From: Gyrodactylus bullatarudis
Lineage: Eukaryota > Platyhelminthes > Monogenea > Gyrodactylidea > Gyrodactylidae
Direction of reading: 5' to 3'
Assembly (NCBI GenBank): GCA_012064415.1
Contig: SSNU01000211.1
Span: forward strand, 1 to 64,000
Length of the DNA stretch: 64,000 nucleotides
In this document: positions 52,915 through 64,000 of the stretch, in pieces
Layout: every line of letters begins with the position of its first letter
Numbering within the stretch: position 1 is the first letter of the stretch
The notes under the pieces: generated by a model
Seen by the model: only the letters and a program-made list of their open reading frames with translations
Told to the model about the DNA's origin: nothing
The model's database searches: none
Made by a program: the position numbers and the translations under genes

Positions 52915-53620
52915 GTCCACAACATGGTTTAGTTCAATGGTTGAACGGCATTTTGAAACCATTGACAGATCATCTATGTCCACATTCGGTTGTTAATGAT
53001 TTTCTTTTCAGACTCAGAAACAAAAATCCGTTCACTGGCTAGATAGTTTCCTTTGATGTCATGTCTCTTTTCACCATTGATCCCTCAAACTTCATACGAA
53101 CGGAACTCACCGAACACCCAGAATTGATGACCCTTCAACCGATCCAATGCTAGCTGATGAAATTTGCCCACTCATTTTCATGACGGTCCAAAACATGGGC
53201 TTCAAATTTGACGGGTCTTATTTCCGACAGTAGGATGGTGTCGCTAAGGGAACTCCCCTAGGTCCGATCTTGGCTGATATATTCCTGGCTTCTATAGAAT
53301 CAACCAAGATGACTAGCATAATCAATGAGACTCACTTATATTTTCGCTATGTTGACGACACATTCCTCTTGTTGAAATACGATCAACATCCAGTGAAAAT
53401 ACTATCAGAACTGAATCAAATGCATCACAGAATGAAGTGCATCTCTATACAGTAAATGCCTCACACTAGTTTTAGTCCCATCGAAACCAAAAGAGGCATA
53501 GTGAGAAGTGAATTCCTGAAGATTTAACGTGTAGTTTCAACCCATCTCCAGGGAAAAGAAAGGGAAAAGGTCTTTGCTAAATTCGAACAATGTGGTTACC
53601 CTAAAGAGTTTATCAGAAAA
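52915..53620 (+). pseudogene. PLE reverse transcriptase, separate family
   Basis: Broken frames. In order: VVNDFLFRLRNKNPFTG, IVSFDVMSLFT (motif A), FDGSYFRQ then DGVAKGTPLGPILADIFL (the GTPLGP block), LYFRYVDDTFLLLKYD (active site), then FSPIETKRGIVRSEFLKI and FEQCGYPKEFIRKH (thumb). No endonuclease follows. The wording (SFDVMSLFT, AKGTPLGP) differs from the 36-kb PLE. The stretch 53270-53455 is open. Confidence 0.82.
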
Positions 53621-54177
53621 CATAAATATTTATTATGTACTTCTGTTTTCGAAGAATTTTCATGTCTATACTTTTTGATAAAAATGGTTACTTTATCTAG
53701 TTCTGCTTGGTAAGTAATGTGAAATTCCTGATGAAATTTTACCGTACTTGAGCAAACCTCAAAATTCTCCTCTCTGGTTTGAGAGGTAGGTGTTGTAACG
53801 AAAGTAGGATTAATCCAAAATCAACAACTCAAGCGTGGGGGATTTATTTTCTTCTCTGTTCCTTTTTGGGGTTTACATATATGATCTAAATTCTTTTTAA
53901 ATTTTAAACCTTATCCGTAATTATGAAAAGTTACCTAAATGTGTATTTGGGTACACAGGTACAATAAAGAATGATCAGGAAAAATGATTTTTTCCTAGAT
54001 GATCCCAAAGTGCCTTGCCTTGATTCAACTTTTCTTTTATTATGTGCAGTTTCTTTTCCTAATATTCTCTTCCTTGAACTTTCCTTTATAGTTTCCATCA
54101 TAGGCCCATCAGCCAATTTTTTTTCAAATCGGCGAAACCATTATTTTGTGCAATCTCCATTTCAACATAAACAAGAT
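53621..54177. other. AT-rich interval without recognised genes
   Basis: No feature supported. Confidence 0.4.
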
Positions 54178-54240
54178 ATATAGTGGTCGAAGTAATATGG
54201 TTTACTATCTTAATATCTGGTCTATTTAATTTAATAATCA
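54178..54240. repeat. Solo Tc1 terminal fragment
   Basis: TATATAGTGGTCGAAGTAATATGG resembles the Tc1 left end at 10116. No partner end found nearby. Confidence 0.5.
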
Positions 54241-56119
54241 ACTTTATACGACTTTTTATATACGTATGAAAAGATTTACAAGAAATACTGTTATGAAAAA
54301 AATAATTCTAGATACCAATATTTTCAGAAATAAAAATTTACTATTATACGGTATTAATTTTCAAAAAACATTCAAATTAATCTTTTCATAGCATTTTTGA
54401 CAATTTAAATGATACCTTAACAATATTTTCGTACATATCTGGTGGCATAAATTTGATTAGTAAAATATTTGGGCGAGGAATAAATAATCATAATCATATT
54501 ATTATGACAAATTTATTGCAGGATTATTAATTAATTATTATTAATATTAAGAGAGTTGAAATAAAATAATTTGAAAACAAAATTAATTTCTGATATAAGA
54601 TTTCTAGCTTATCGCTACTAACAAAACTTCTGATTTTTCTTAGATGATTCGTCCATTTTAAGAGAAAATCTCATTAATACATTTACCCTGGGCAACCTTC
54701 TTATATCCTTCCATCTCACAACGCTTTTTATTAAATATAAAAATATTCTCTCTAATACTAATTTAGTGATAAGTTATCATTGGCAAACAATGTCTTATGA
54801 ACTGGGGATAATTTCCAAAAATCTTCAAGATATTCATATAATAGTTAACATACATGTTAAATAATAGCTTCTTGGATTTCCTTATTGAAAATTATTTCAG
54901 AAATTTTGCTCAATTTTAAATATTCGATTAACAACTGTATAATTGATAATCTTACAATAATTAGATTGTTTGAAACAGGAGAAAATAACACTAATAATAT
55001 TTTATAATTTTATTTATAAATTTAATAAAATGGTTTTTTTTGTTAATTGTTGTTACTTGGTAGTAGTAATTTTTAGTTCCTTAAAGGGGGCAGAAAGAAA
55101 ATATTACTTTTAGATAGATAAGTCTCAATATAATATTAGTTAATCTTCTAATCCAATCTAGTTATATAAATATGAAAGCTGATGATTACCATCTTTCTCA
55201 AATTCTTAATTTTTCAGGACAACCAAAGGAAAGTACGCTTCACTCACTTGATTTGAATTAGAAAAAAATAATTTAGATTTTCTAAATGATGAATTTCTGC
55301 AGATTTTTTTACATTTAATTTTTTATTAACACTATATAAGGCATTCATTGATTCCGCATTGACTGCTTTCACTGCATTGAATAAACTATTGACATCTATC
55401 TTATAAAGATTTTAAACATTTTTCCCAATATGGTAAACACGGTAAGAATGGGAAAATATATTGACAAAATATTCTCAAAACTTGAGGCTATACCTTTTTC
55501 GGGATCGGATAAAATGACCAAATCAAATTTTTCATTTAGTTTTAGACAAGAGTTTAAATTCGATAGAAAGAAACTCCATGAAGCAAGACATATGTGATCT
55601 GAATTGCAATAGGAAATATTTCATTCGCTCTATGTCAACAGCGTGTAGTTACTTGATTTAAAATGGCATCTATCAGCAATACATCAGTAATACGTATTAA
55701 ACATTGAACTTGGCTTTGTCTGAGAAATCGATAAACATTGAGAAAAATGAATTTGGGGGTCCTCCCATCCACTTATGAGGAATATGTGATTTACCATTCG
55801 AAAGCTCAATAAACGCTCTACAAGATCTATTAAAAAGATAAATACCAACAGGTTAAGATAAAACGCAATCAACTGTAAAATACAAAATGTATCTGTTAAA
55901 ACTAGAAAAAAACACACTTATTAAGTGTTTTTAGTACTCTCATGAGCTTATTCATTGTTAAACCGGGTCCAAATTTTTGAAATCGATAAAACGTTTATCT
56001 ATCTTTGTTACTTGTAAAACTTGGGCCTATGAGTCGTATAATTGAGCAGTGAATATGTTTTGAAACAAGTTAGTTGCTAGGGTAACTCGAATAACTTTTT
56101 TGTTTGTCCAGAAACATGT
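54241..56119. other. AT-rich interval without recognised genes
   Basis: At 55080 the words GGGGGCAGAAAG and AATAATATTTTATAA recall the arm of the 63-kb MITE. Nothing else recognised. Confidence 0.4.
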
Positions 56120-56590
56120 ATTATTTGTTACATTTTTGAAATCAGCGTGAAATTCTGCTTCAGAGAATGTCATTTTTCAAAAAATACAATTTTCGAATTG
56201 CCCCAGTGTAAATAATATTCAAAAAATGGCTCAACTATCAATGCTAGAGGATTAATTTTTATATAGTGAACTCAGATAAAATTTATCAAAATATATGCAA
56301 TTTTATTTTTCTACGTCTCGTTTTAACAGTCTAAAAATCTTCTGGATTTAATATAAATACAAACATTACCTTCAAAATTCATTCTAAATTCAGATAATAT
56401 AAAATGCATTAATGATTTTAATATTTTTTCAAAAAGCTAAGGTTTAAGAGGTTTTTTCGAAATTTCGAAAATTCAGTTTTTGCTCATTATCCCAGCTCAC
56501 AGACAGTTCTCTTTTTAATTAACAGATTCGTGATCTGCGTAAAATGTTACATCAGAAATGATCAAAAGATAAAACATCCGGAAAATTTTT
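56120..56590. mobile_element. Decayed relative of the 43104-43993 element
   Basis: Shares TTTTTGCTCATTATC, AGCTCACAGACAG, AACAGATTCGTGATC and TTACATCAGAA in the order of the right arm, plus inner words in reverse. Only one arm is clear. Confidence 0.6.
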
Positions 56591-57199
56591 TTCAAATAAC
56601 TACATCATAACATCAAGTATGTATCCGAATGGATTGCTGTACAAATACTTCTATATAACTATAATATTTTGTATATTTTTATGTTGTATATGCATTTAAT
56701 AAAACGTTTAAAAAGTTAATTCGCTTCAGTCAACTATTATACGAAGTTATGTAAGCAATGTTGATTCTCCATTATCTATAGATAACAACTAGGGAGTAAT
56801 GCCAGTACCTTAAACTTGTATGAAAATTTTAAAATGTCTGGAATTTTCAGAAAGAACTTCAAACTTGATTGAATTTCGTCATTATATATAATGCGACCCT
56901 TCTATGTGATACACACGGATTAAAATAAAATCATACATATACGTTATTAAACAGACAGATATTCTATGTGAGAGTTTTTTTCACAGCTTAGAATTACAAA
57001 CCAATTTTTATTGATTAAAAAAAATTATTTCATCATTAAAAATTTTATTTTATTAAGAAACAGCTATATACTGTGACGTTTATATTGAATCCAATAATTA
57101 CCAATAATTAGACGTACAAGAAATTATCCTTTAAACTGCCAGTTTCACGATAATTCATCAATACAAATAGCTCTTTTAAAAAACGAAAAAATTGCTGAA

Positions 57200-57613
57200 A
57201 AAATGTCAACTACTACTGTTAATAAGTCGAAATATTCGAAGTTGAGTACAGAGGAGAGAATTATTGTTCTAAACTTGCTAAAGGACGGTATGAGCATGCG
57301 ACAAGAAGATTGGAATTGCCCATCGCTTAATATGCTCATTACTTTTGAAATCCCTCAAAAATAAAAAATAAAGGGCAGAAGATTCTAATATCTAATTTAC
57401 AAAAGAAAGAAATAAAATTTCTTGCAACTGAAAAAGATTTTCTGCCTCGCAGATAAAATCTGAGCTCAATTTGCCAGTTAGTACAAGATCAATACAGCGT
57501 TACCTGAAAAAAAATTCCTGAAATCTTTCGGGTAAGACCTAGAAACACTCTTAACCTAAGTGCTATGGTTTGGGCTTTCATTACATCGAAGAGTAAAGCC
57601 AATTTGGTTTTTG
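57200..57613 (+). pseudogene. Tc1-like transposase, N-terminal half (third family)
   Basis: Plus strand, broken: VNKSKYSKLSTEERIIVLNLLKDGMSM (helix-turn-helix), then FSASQIKSELNLPVSTRSIQRYLKK (second helix-turn-helix), and RPRNTLNLSAMVWAFITSKSKANLVF (the M-V-W-G block of the catalytic domain). The first catalytic aspartate region is deleted. Interrupted at about 57614 by PLE sequence; continues at 58868. Confidence 0.7.
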
Positions 57614-57627
57614 GGAAAGTAAAAAAG

Positions 57628-57692
57628 GATGCCGAAAGTGGGAGGAATAAGCGCTTTATTTCAGGCATACTCATCAGCCTCTTACATGCCAA
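57628..57692 (-). ncRNA. PLE-terminal hammerhead ribozyme
   Basis: Minus strand: GAGG, CTGATGAG, TATGCCT, GAAATAAAGCGCTTATT, CCTC. Stem I GAGG/CCTC, stem III ATAA/TTAT, closing pair of stem II G-U. Core intact. Confidence 0.75.
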
Positions 57693-58069
57693 ATATATAG
57701 TAAAATACAAAGAAAAAATATAAGATAATCTGATTGGCTCTTTCGTTGTGTTGGGGTAAATCTCGAAATTTATTACACTGTCAATCGGGTAGTGTTTTTG
57801 ATAATTGATATTTCCCACCCTAGGGTGGAGTACATTCTGATTACATATATGATATATGACTATATACATTTTACTTATTATGATACATTAACTAAGGTGT
57901 AACATTCAAAGCATTTATGTATGGTGATTGAGGTGATAAAATTTCGATTTAACATAGTTATAAATAGTTTGTAAGAAAAGGTGGACCTTTAATGGTGGTT
58001 AATAAGCATAATAGGTGGATTTTCATGGAATCTTTTAGAATTCATGATCATTGGCTAAAATAATTTGTA

Positions 58070-58468
58070 ATTTTGTTAGTTATTATTGTGTCCGAGTTTC
58101 GGTTTCTCTTTCTTGTTTCCTCTGGTATATTTCTCGTATTGGACCAATTTAGACCTAATGGTTTGACTAGTTTCTTTTGCTTGCACAATATTGGGTTTTC
58201 TCTTTTAATAAAGAAAGCTTCTGCAGTTTACAAGGTGTTGACATTCCTCCCATTTTGATGGGGAGGCTTTTTTGTCACATACCTTAAGATGATCACTCAC
58301 TGCTGTGTTTCCAGTATAGAGATGTTCATCTACTCTATCCTCGAGTCTCCTTGTAGAGTGACCAATGTACTCTGCTTTACATGGACACTGGAATTTGTAT
58401 ACGACATAAGAAGACTTATTATAATCCAAGAGATCCTTCGATTCATTTGTAAACATTTTATTGGTCAT
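58070..58468 (-). pseudogene. PLE GIY-YIG protein
   Basis: Minus strand: SSYVVYKFQCPCKAEYIGHSTRRLEDRVDEHLYTGNTAVSDHLKVC (endonuclease core), SPSKWEECQHL after which the frame shifts, and the tail RKRNRN...NKITNYF near 58075. About 20 residues of the usual N-F-x-I-I-Y-K region are deleted. Confidence 0.8.
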
Positions 58469-58510
58469 GAAAACATATCTGATTTTCTTTCCCGGAAATG
58501 TTGTTTGGAA

Positions 58511-58735
58511 TAATTCATTTACTTTTTGTTTCAGAAGCTTTCTTTATTAAAAGAGAAAACCCAATATTGTGCAAACCAAAGAAGCTCGTCAAACCATTGG
58601 GTCTAAATTGGCCCAGTACGAGAAATATATCAATTGGCGAAACTAGCAGCCAACCAGAGGAAACAAGAAAGAGAAACCGAAACTCGGACACAATAAAACA
58701 AACCAACAAAATTACAAATTATTTTAGCCAATGAT
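58511..58735 (+). pseudogene. PLE protein tail, plus-strand copy
   Basis: SEAFFIKRENPILCKPKKLVKPLGL, then EETRKRNRNSDTIKQTNKITNYFSQ and stop. Same tail as the minus-strand copy to the left, so the element is duplicated head-to-head. Confidence 0.75.
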
Positions 58736-58867
58736 CATGAATTCCAAAAGATGCTATGAAAATCCACTTATTATGCCCACTTTCGGCATCCTTTTTTACT
58801 TTCTCAATATGCTCTCAACGTTTGCTCAATTGAGCAATGACTTAAAAAATCATTTCAACACAACAAT

Positions 58868-59165
58868 TTGGTTGTAGTAGACAAAAAATTGAATTCAAAT
58901 TCTTACCAAAAGTTAAATGAAGATCAACATTTACTATTCTAGAAAGAAATCGAAAAAGAGACTAGTTTTTCAACAAGATAATGTGCCTTGCCATCGATAT
59001 GCTTCGACGGTGGTTTTCAGATCGATTTTTTTTATTTAAGCAGCCCGAGTGTAAAAAAATCAAAAACTTCTGGGAAATTTTAACTCGAAATGTTTATGCG
59101 AACGTAAAAATATTTTTAAATGAGAAAAATTTAACGGAAGCCATAACGAAGAATGGATTTCTGTA
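58868..59165 (+). pseudogene. Tc1-like transposase, C-terminal half
   Basis: VVVDKKLNSNSYQKL, then VFQQDNVPCHRYASTVV (second D), and after a small deletion KIKNFWEILTRNVYANVKIFLNEKNLTEAI, the block that normally follows the catalytic glutamate. The S-P-D-L-N-P-I-E sequence itself is lost. Completes the copy begun at 57200. Confidence 0.72.
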
Positions 59166-59339
59166 AACAAAAACACAGCTGAAGGTCTATTCTACTCTAG
59201 GTCTTAAAGATGTATGAGTGATGTTCAAAACAACAAAGACGTAATGGACGTTACCATTACCAAATAAGACGTTCCTGTAGGATATACAACCTAAGCACCT
59301 AGAACGAAATATATCTAGTTAAACTTTGTAAGTATAGGT

Positions 59340-60960
59340 GCTGCACTATTCATTATCCTCTAATTATTAAAAAAATACTATCAAGACGTAATATACATTG
59401 TTCGATAGAGCATAAAATATTATGCATGACTCTATTCACAAATGTGAATTAACTCTCACCGTTATTCATTCAATTATATTTACTCAATTAATTAAACTAT
59501 CAATCATTAAAAATAACTACAAAAAAATAAAAAAAACATACTTACTTTTGATCATATTTTGAATAGTTGAACTCTATCAAGACAAAGTCAGATTCAATAT
59601 CTTGCATTAATATTCCTCTACCCAAATTTTATTTTATAAATTCTTAAATGGCGTCCAAAAGATCGAATTATTCGAAAGTGAAAAACATAGTGAAAGATCG
59701 AGCTATGGCGCAGCAAAACTGACAAAAAATGACATGAGGAAAATTGCAAATATCATAGAAAGGACAATGAGAACCATAAGTAAGATATTCCTGAAGGTGA
59801 GGCCCAAAGCCTTTAATTCCAAACTCTTTGTAACAAAAATCAGAAATTTTTATCATTAGAATTAAAAAGATAAAATTTACCAGTCAAAAACTAATTTGTT
59901 GAAAGCTGCTTGAAATATCATGTATCTAGAGCCATTGCAATGACAAAAAAAATAATAATATAATGAACTGCTCTCCTCGTGATATTTTTCAGCTCATAAT
60001 TAATAATAAAAAAAATCAAATACACAGAATAAAAGGCTGTCTATTGCTGTGGAATCTTCACCATCAGCTTATGAAAATATTTCTGAAATGAATAAAAACT
60101 GAAGTTATTGTTATTATCAATAAATTAAAAAAGGACATGTAGATTAAATGTAATTCATAATGAACGATCAACTGATATAAAGTGAATGTTTCAGGAAGAG
60201 AAACTATATTAATGAAGAGAAAGTAATGGACAAATTGTAACAAAAAAACTATTTATCTTCATAAGGTATAGTGCCTGACCAAAAATTATAAATGCTTTGA
60301 TACTAGTTATCATATATGTATCAACTCTTTATCAAAAAAGAAAAAAAAACTAATTAACAAGATGCATTTATTTTATTATTATTATATAAAAATAGAGTTA
60401 TAAATATCAATTTATTATACTTATTTTGTAAGAAGATTAATTTCTATCAACTTTTCTATGTGAAAATGAAAATTGTAAAGCAGAACATATGTGTTGTTCA
60501 ATAAAATTTTTCATTCATTCATTCATTGACTATAAATAAATAACTTGAATGCATTTCGAAAATCTTTGCCGGATTTTATCAAAAATGTTTTTGATAATGG
60601 AAGAAAATTTTCAAATAGGCAGAATTTAATATCTGAAGTTTAAGAGGAATCCAGTTTAATATCAAAAGAAACCATATATAGCCTGTATGAATCAATGCAA
60701 AAGAGTCACCTCAGTGTAATTTTATCAGAGGGAAATTTCCCTTGATAAAAGTGTATAATTTAATTGTTTGTAGTTATTTTTAATGATTGATAGTTTAATT
60801 AATTGAGTAAATATAATTAAATGAATAACGGTGAGAGTCAATTCACATTTGTGAATAGATCTATGTATAATATTTGATGCTCTATCGAACGATGTATATA
60901 ACTTCTTGATAATATGTTTTTTTAAATAATTAGAGGATATTTTATTCTCTTTTATGGCGA
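59340..60960. mobile_element. 1.6-kb inverted-repeat element, Tc1-like interior
   Basis: Arms of about 190 bp, 59340-59535 and 60757-60958, share GAATAACGGTGAGAGT, TTCACATTTGTGAATAGA and TAATTAATTGAGTAAATATA in inverse. The interior has a short Tc1-like patch (MASKRSNYSKVKNIVK at 59648, then ITKNDMRKIANIIERTMRTISKIF). A Tc1-type end (GTCGACCACTATATAA) lies just outside at 61008-61024. Confidence 0.65.
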
Positions 60961-61024
60961 CCAATATAGTTTCTTCCATCAAGAGTTTATATATGTAAGT
61001 TCATTGTAATTTTTGTCGACCACT

Positions 61025-62280
61025 ATATAAACCTATATGACAAATTTGAGATTAAGTTCCGATTCTAAAGACGGGTCGTTGTATACAATATGATAAAATT
61101 TAAACAAATTCTTTCTGAAAATTCCAGAAACTATACATTTTTCATACAAGTATTAAGCACTGAAATCGCACTAGTGGCAATTGCAGTATTTTTATATGGA
61201 ACTATTCAAATTATTACTATTCTCTATACCGAAGAAAATCTTCATTCAATCTATTAACTGGAAAAATTATTGAGCTTTTTCGCGCCTTATATGATTTATT
61301 TATATGGAAAATATATAAGGATATTCAAAAATAATCCAAGACGATTACATTTGATTTTGATCTCTCTTGAAACTTGAAATATTTTTAAGAAAATCTGGAA
61401 AGTAAGGACTAATTACACTAACTTTTTTATGATCAATAGTAATAATGAATATGAAATGTAAGAGAAATAAATTATGTCTTTCAATTCTTGATGTTTCAAA
61501 CATTTCCTAAATATTTTTCGAATAATTAGTGAATATTTATTAATGATCGGATTCGGAATCTATATGAGATTAATTTTCTCATTATTAAATTAATTTGAAG
61601 GTGTTGACAAATACTCATGCTGATATTAATAATAATAACTAATTTCATCGTTCTTACTACTAGCATGACAACAAGTCAGTACCTCAAGAATATTTTCAAG
61701 GAGATAAGGCTCTCAAATTATTTATTGATAAATCAATGAAGTTGCTCGATTAATTTTCTTCATAGTTTAAATAGATTAAAGGCTATAATAATAAAATAAT
61801 ATGTTTTTCTTTTATAAATTTGAAATCATAAATCTATATTATTATAACTTTGATAATTTTTTTCAGAGTTTCACATTATCTGTAGGCTTAAATAATTTAA
61901 TTTGAATTGTTATTTTTTTAATTCGTAGTAGTAAACTATTCCCTCATTAAATTTCGGCAGACATTTTAAAAAGTATGTATTTCATCTAAATTTTATTAAA
62001 TTATCGAAATAAAATTCATATTACACTTCTGATGGTCCATCTTGTAATATTCCAAAATAGTGGATTAGAGTAATGGTGCACTTTCAGGATTGCTCCAATT
62101 ATCTGAAAAAAATAACTAAATGAATTGGAGCCCCGAAAAACAACATTCAGAAGTTCTTTTCAAGTTTAAGGAAATTAATCTAAATAAGTGAATAACTTTA
62201 ATATTAGGACTATTCCCGCATCTTAACTTAATTGATTCAAGAAAATACATAGTTTAAATTGATAAAAAACACATAATATT
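61025..62280. other. AT-rich interval without genes
   Basis: 61085-61175 (TTTCTGAAAATTCCAGAAAC) is the inverse of 56795-56875 and related to the 7.7-kb solo repeat. The pair may be old ends of an element enclosing 56.8-61.2 kb. Nothing else recognised. Confidence 0.4.
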
Positions 62281-62793
62281 TATAAGTGAAAAAGGATGCC
62301 GAAAGTGTGAGGAATAAGCGCTTTATTTCAGGCATACTCATCAGCCTCTTACATGCCAGATATATAGTACAAAAAAACAAAGAAAATTAAAAATTGATCT
62401 GATTGGCTCTCTTTAGGTGTTTGGGGGCGGGGTAATCTGTATATTATCACATTGTTTTTTTGGATGTTTGGTACATTAATAGGTATTCCCACCCTAGGGT
62501 GAGAGTACCTCTGGTAAATACATGTTACCTTAAGGGTATTCATACATCTATTATAGTTATATTACATAATATGTATACTTTATGTTCAGGATTACACATA
62601 AATGAGTTCATTTTATATAACACTATGTGTAAAGGTTTTTTTAAAACAAAAAAGAAATAATCACTGTATAAGTTGATTCTGAAGAATCTTTTGATTATTG
62701 GCTTGAACTGAAATATTTTGTTATTTTATTATTGCTTGTAATAATATCTGGATTTCTATTTCTCTTCCTTGTCTCTATTACTTATTTCATTTA
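62281..62793 (-). pseudogene. PLE 3' end with ribozyme and protein tail
   Basis: Minus strand: the tail ETRKRNRNPDIITSNNKITKYF with stop near 62705, about 340 bp of untranslated sequence with CCCACCCTAGGGTGAGAG (shared with 57.8 kb), and a terminal hammerhead. Truncated just upstream of the tail. Confidence 0.75.
62295..62358 (-). ncRNA. PLE-terminal hammerhead ribozyme
   Basis: Minus strand: GAGG, CTGATGAG, TATGCCT, GAAATAAAGCGCTTATT, CCTC. As 57628-57692. Confidence 0.75.
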
Positions 62794-63043
62794 TTTCACT
62801 TATTATGCTCTCAACGTTTGCACAACTAACCAATGATATTAGGAATCAGTTACAAACATAATGTTTAAAATCAACACCATATCAAGAGTCGATTTCCGAG
62901 CTGTGGCGTGAGTTTTCATTTTAGTACAATTATTTTCCTCGTTCTATGGAAAAATTTTAAATTATGAGCTGATAATTAATAATTGAAGTTTTAATGCTCT
63001 ATAAGCTCTGTAAAGCGATGAGATATGTGTGAAAATAGAAGTA

Positions 63044-63660
63044 CAGTTGTACCTCCGTAATAACTGTGTAAAAGTGATCCCTACCTCTCTGCCCCCTGAA
63101 GAATAATATTTATTATAATTGTATACGAATGAGTAGGCATATGTATAGAATATTTTAATTTTTTCCAAACTAATTCAATTTCAGCGATATATCAGTACCC
63201 TATGAATATTTTTCATTAATATTTTAAGGTTATACTCATGTCATGTAGTTACCTCATTGTACCGAATTTCAAGAGAATATCGCAAAAATAAAATATAATA
63301 TTTTTTACCATCATATAAAGCAGATTTTTATTCCTACTTGAATAGAATTTTAAAACTAATCTTGTCACAAAATTCCAGGTAGATACCATGCTTTTCAAGA
63401 ACATGAAGTGAATTTAAACTTTGGACTTGCAAAAATCGATATTGAGTTTTTTGATGAAATTTTTATGTAAATCCTATTCCATCCAAATTCTATCCCCCAT
63501 ACCCTTTAACACATTCTATGTGTAATTACAAAAGCTGTTGAAAAATTAAAATATTCTATACATTAGCCTACTCATTAGTATACACTTATAATAAATATTA
63601 TTCTTCAGGGGGCAGAAAGGTAGGGATCACTTTTACACAGTTTTTACGAAGGTACAACTG
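63044..63660. mobile_element. 617-bp MITE with about 130-bp inverted repeats
   Basis: Starts TA-CAGTTGTACCTCCGTAA and ends with the inverse before TA (63661). Arms 63044-63175 and 63535-63660 share CCTCTCTGCCCCCTGAAGAA. TA flanks and CAGT ends suggest a Tc1/pogo-type family. No coding capacity. Confidence 0.85.
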
Positions 63661-63662
63661 TA

Positions 63663-64000
63663 TACTTTAATTATTTTGTTCTAAGTACTTAGGTAATACA
63701 GTCAATTTCACATATGATGACTCGAGACAAATTAAATTTTTCACGGAGGTTTTCATTTATACCTCTCTGCCCCAAAATTCCAACTAATCAGCGTTGAGCA
63801 ATCATTACCCAATAAGGAATAAGCAGTTTTTCACCTCATCCTCAATTATTTAAACCTTCTTAAAATGAATATACTTTAACTTGGTTTTGCTTTTTATATA
63901 TCATTCGAAAGGGAATTTTCTCCTCTCCTTAATGCACTAACAAAAATTTTTCTAAGAGGAATAATAACCGAGATAAAATAACTCTGTTATTTCAACTTTT
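63663..64000. other. AT-rich interval, partial MITE-like word
   Basis: ATACCTCTCTGCCCCAAAA at 63759 recalls the MITE arm. Otherwise nothing recognised. Confidence 0.4.

Larger units (their letters stand above)
57614..58805. mobile_element. PLE inserted head-to-head, with mirrored outer ends
   Basis: The left half (57614-58500) is a minus-strand PLE 3' part with ribozyme, UTR and endonuclease. The right half (58511-58805) is a plus-strand copy of the protein tail and a little 3' sequence. Both outer ends read AAAGTAAAAAAGGATGCCGA in mirror orientation. It splits a Tc1 transposase. Confidence 0.75.

Noticed and set aside
57781..57850. Palindrome CCCACCCTAGGGTGGAG as a regulatory site
   Set aside because: It is shared with the PLE 3' untranslated region at 62.5 kb, so it belongs to the retroelement.
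1..64000. CRISPR array, prokaryotic operons or prophage
   Set aside because: No regularly spaced short repeats, ribosome-binding sites or gene clusters; splice-like introns and animal transposon families indicate a eukaryotic genome.

Overview
This is AT-rich metazoan DNA, probably from an invertebrate. A copepod or other arthropod would fit the mix of transposons, but no host gene fixes the taxon. I see no convincing host protein gene, no rRNA or canonical tRNA gene, and no CRISPR array. Nearly everything recognisable is a transposable element, mostly broken and often nested.

Layout. 0-9 kb: fragments of Penelope-like retroelements (PLEs) with terminal hammerhead-type ribozymes; one PLE is split by a 1.7-kb Merlin DNA transposon (5441-7150) with an 8-bp target duplication. 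10-12 kb: a well preserved Tc1/mariner element (DD34E) with about 220-bp inverted repeats. 16-19 kb: a nearly whole but decayed PLE holding a 62-bp TTAA-flanked mini-element. 20-23 kb: a second, decayed Tc1 copy invaded by a foldback element. 24.3-27.2 kb: a pogo/Tigger element, apparently with a 56-bp intron, invaded by a PLE. 28-31 kb: a Ginger-like relic, paired ribozyme elements and PLE pieces. 33-35.4 kb: a MULE/PLE junction, a 108-bp-period minisatellite and PLE ends. 35.8-38 kb: the best PLE, with reverse transcriptase and GIY-YIG endonuclease. 38.9-47.8 kb: an 8.9-kb region bounded by about 530-bp inverted repeats, each holding an intact-looking hammerhead; inside are a Ginger/KRBA2-type transposon, a small inverted-repeat element and a hAT-like relic. 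48-54 kb: more PLE pieces. 56-61 kb: a Tc1 relic split by a head-to-head PLE. 62-64 kb: a PLE end and a 617-bp MITE.

The most interesting signal is catalytic RNA. Four motif classes are visible. (1) A tRNA-like element (A and B boxes; some copies Glu-UUC-like) with a Schistosoma-type hammerhead immediately downstream, in about ten copies; several copies are palindromic foldbacks with their own terminal inverted repeats. (2) PLE-terminal hammerheads with core CTGATGAG / GAAA, whose stem I and a predicted loop-loop pairing both change in compensating ways between copies. (3) A CTGAAGAG / CGAAA class. (4) A CTGAAGAAG / CGAAACGTTT class at the ends of another PLE family. All were read by eye. Activity and element boundaries are inferred.
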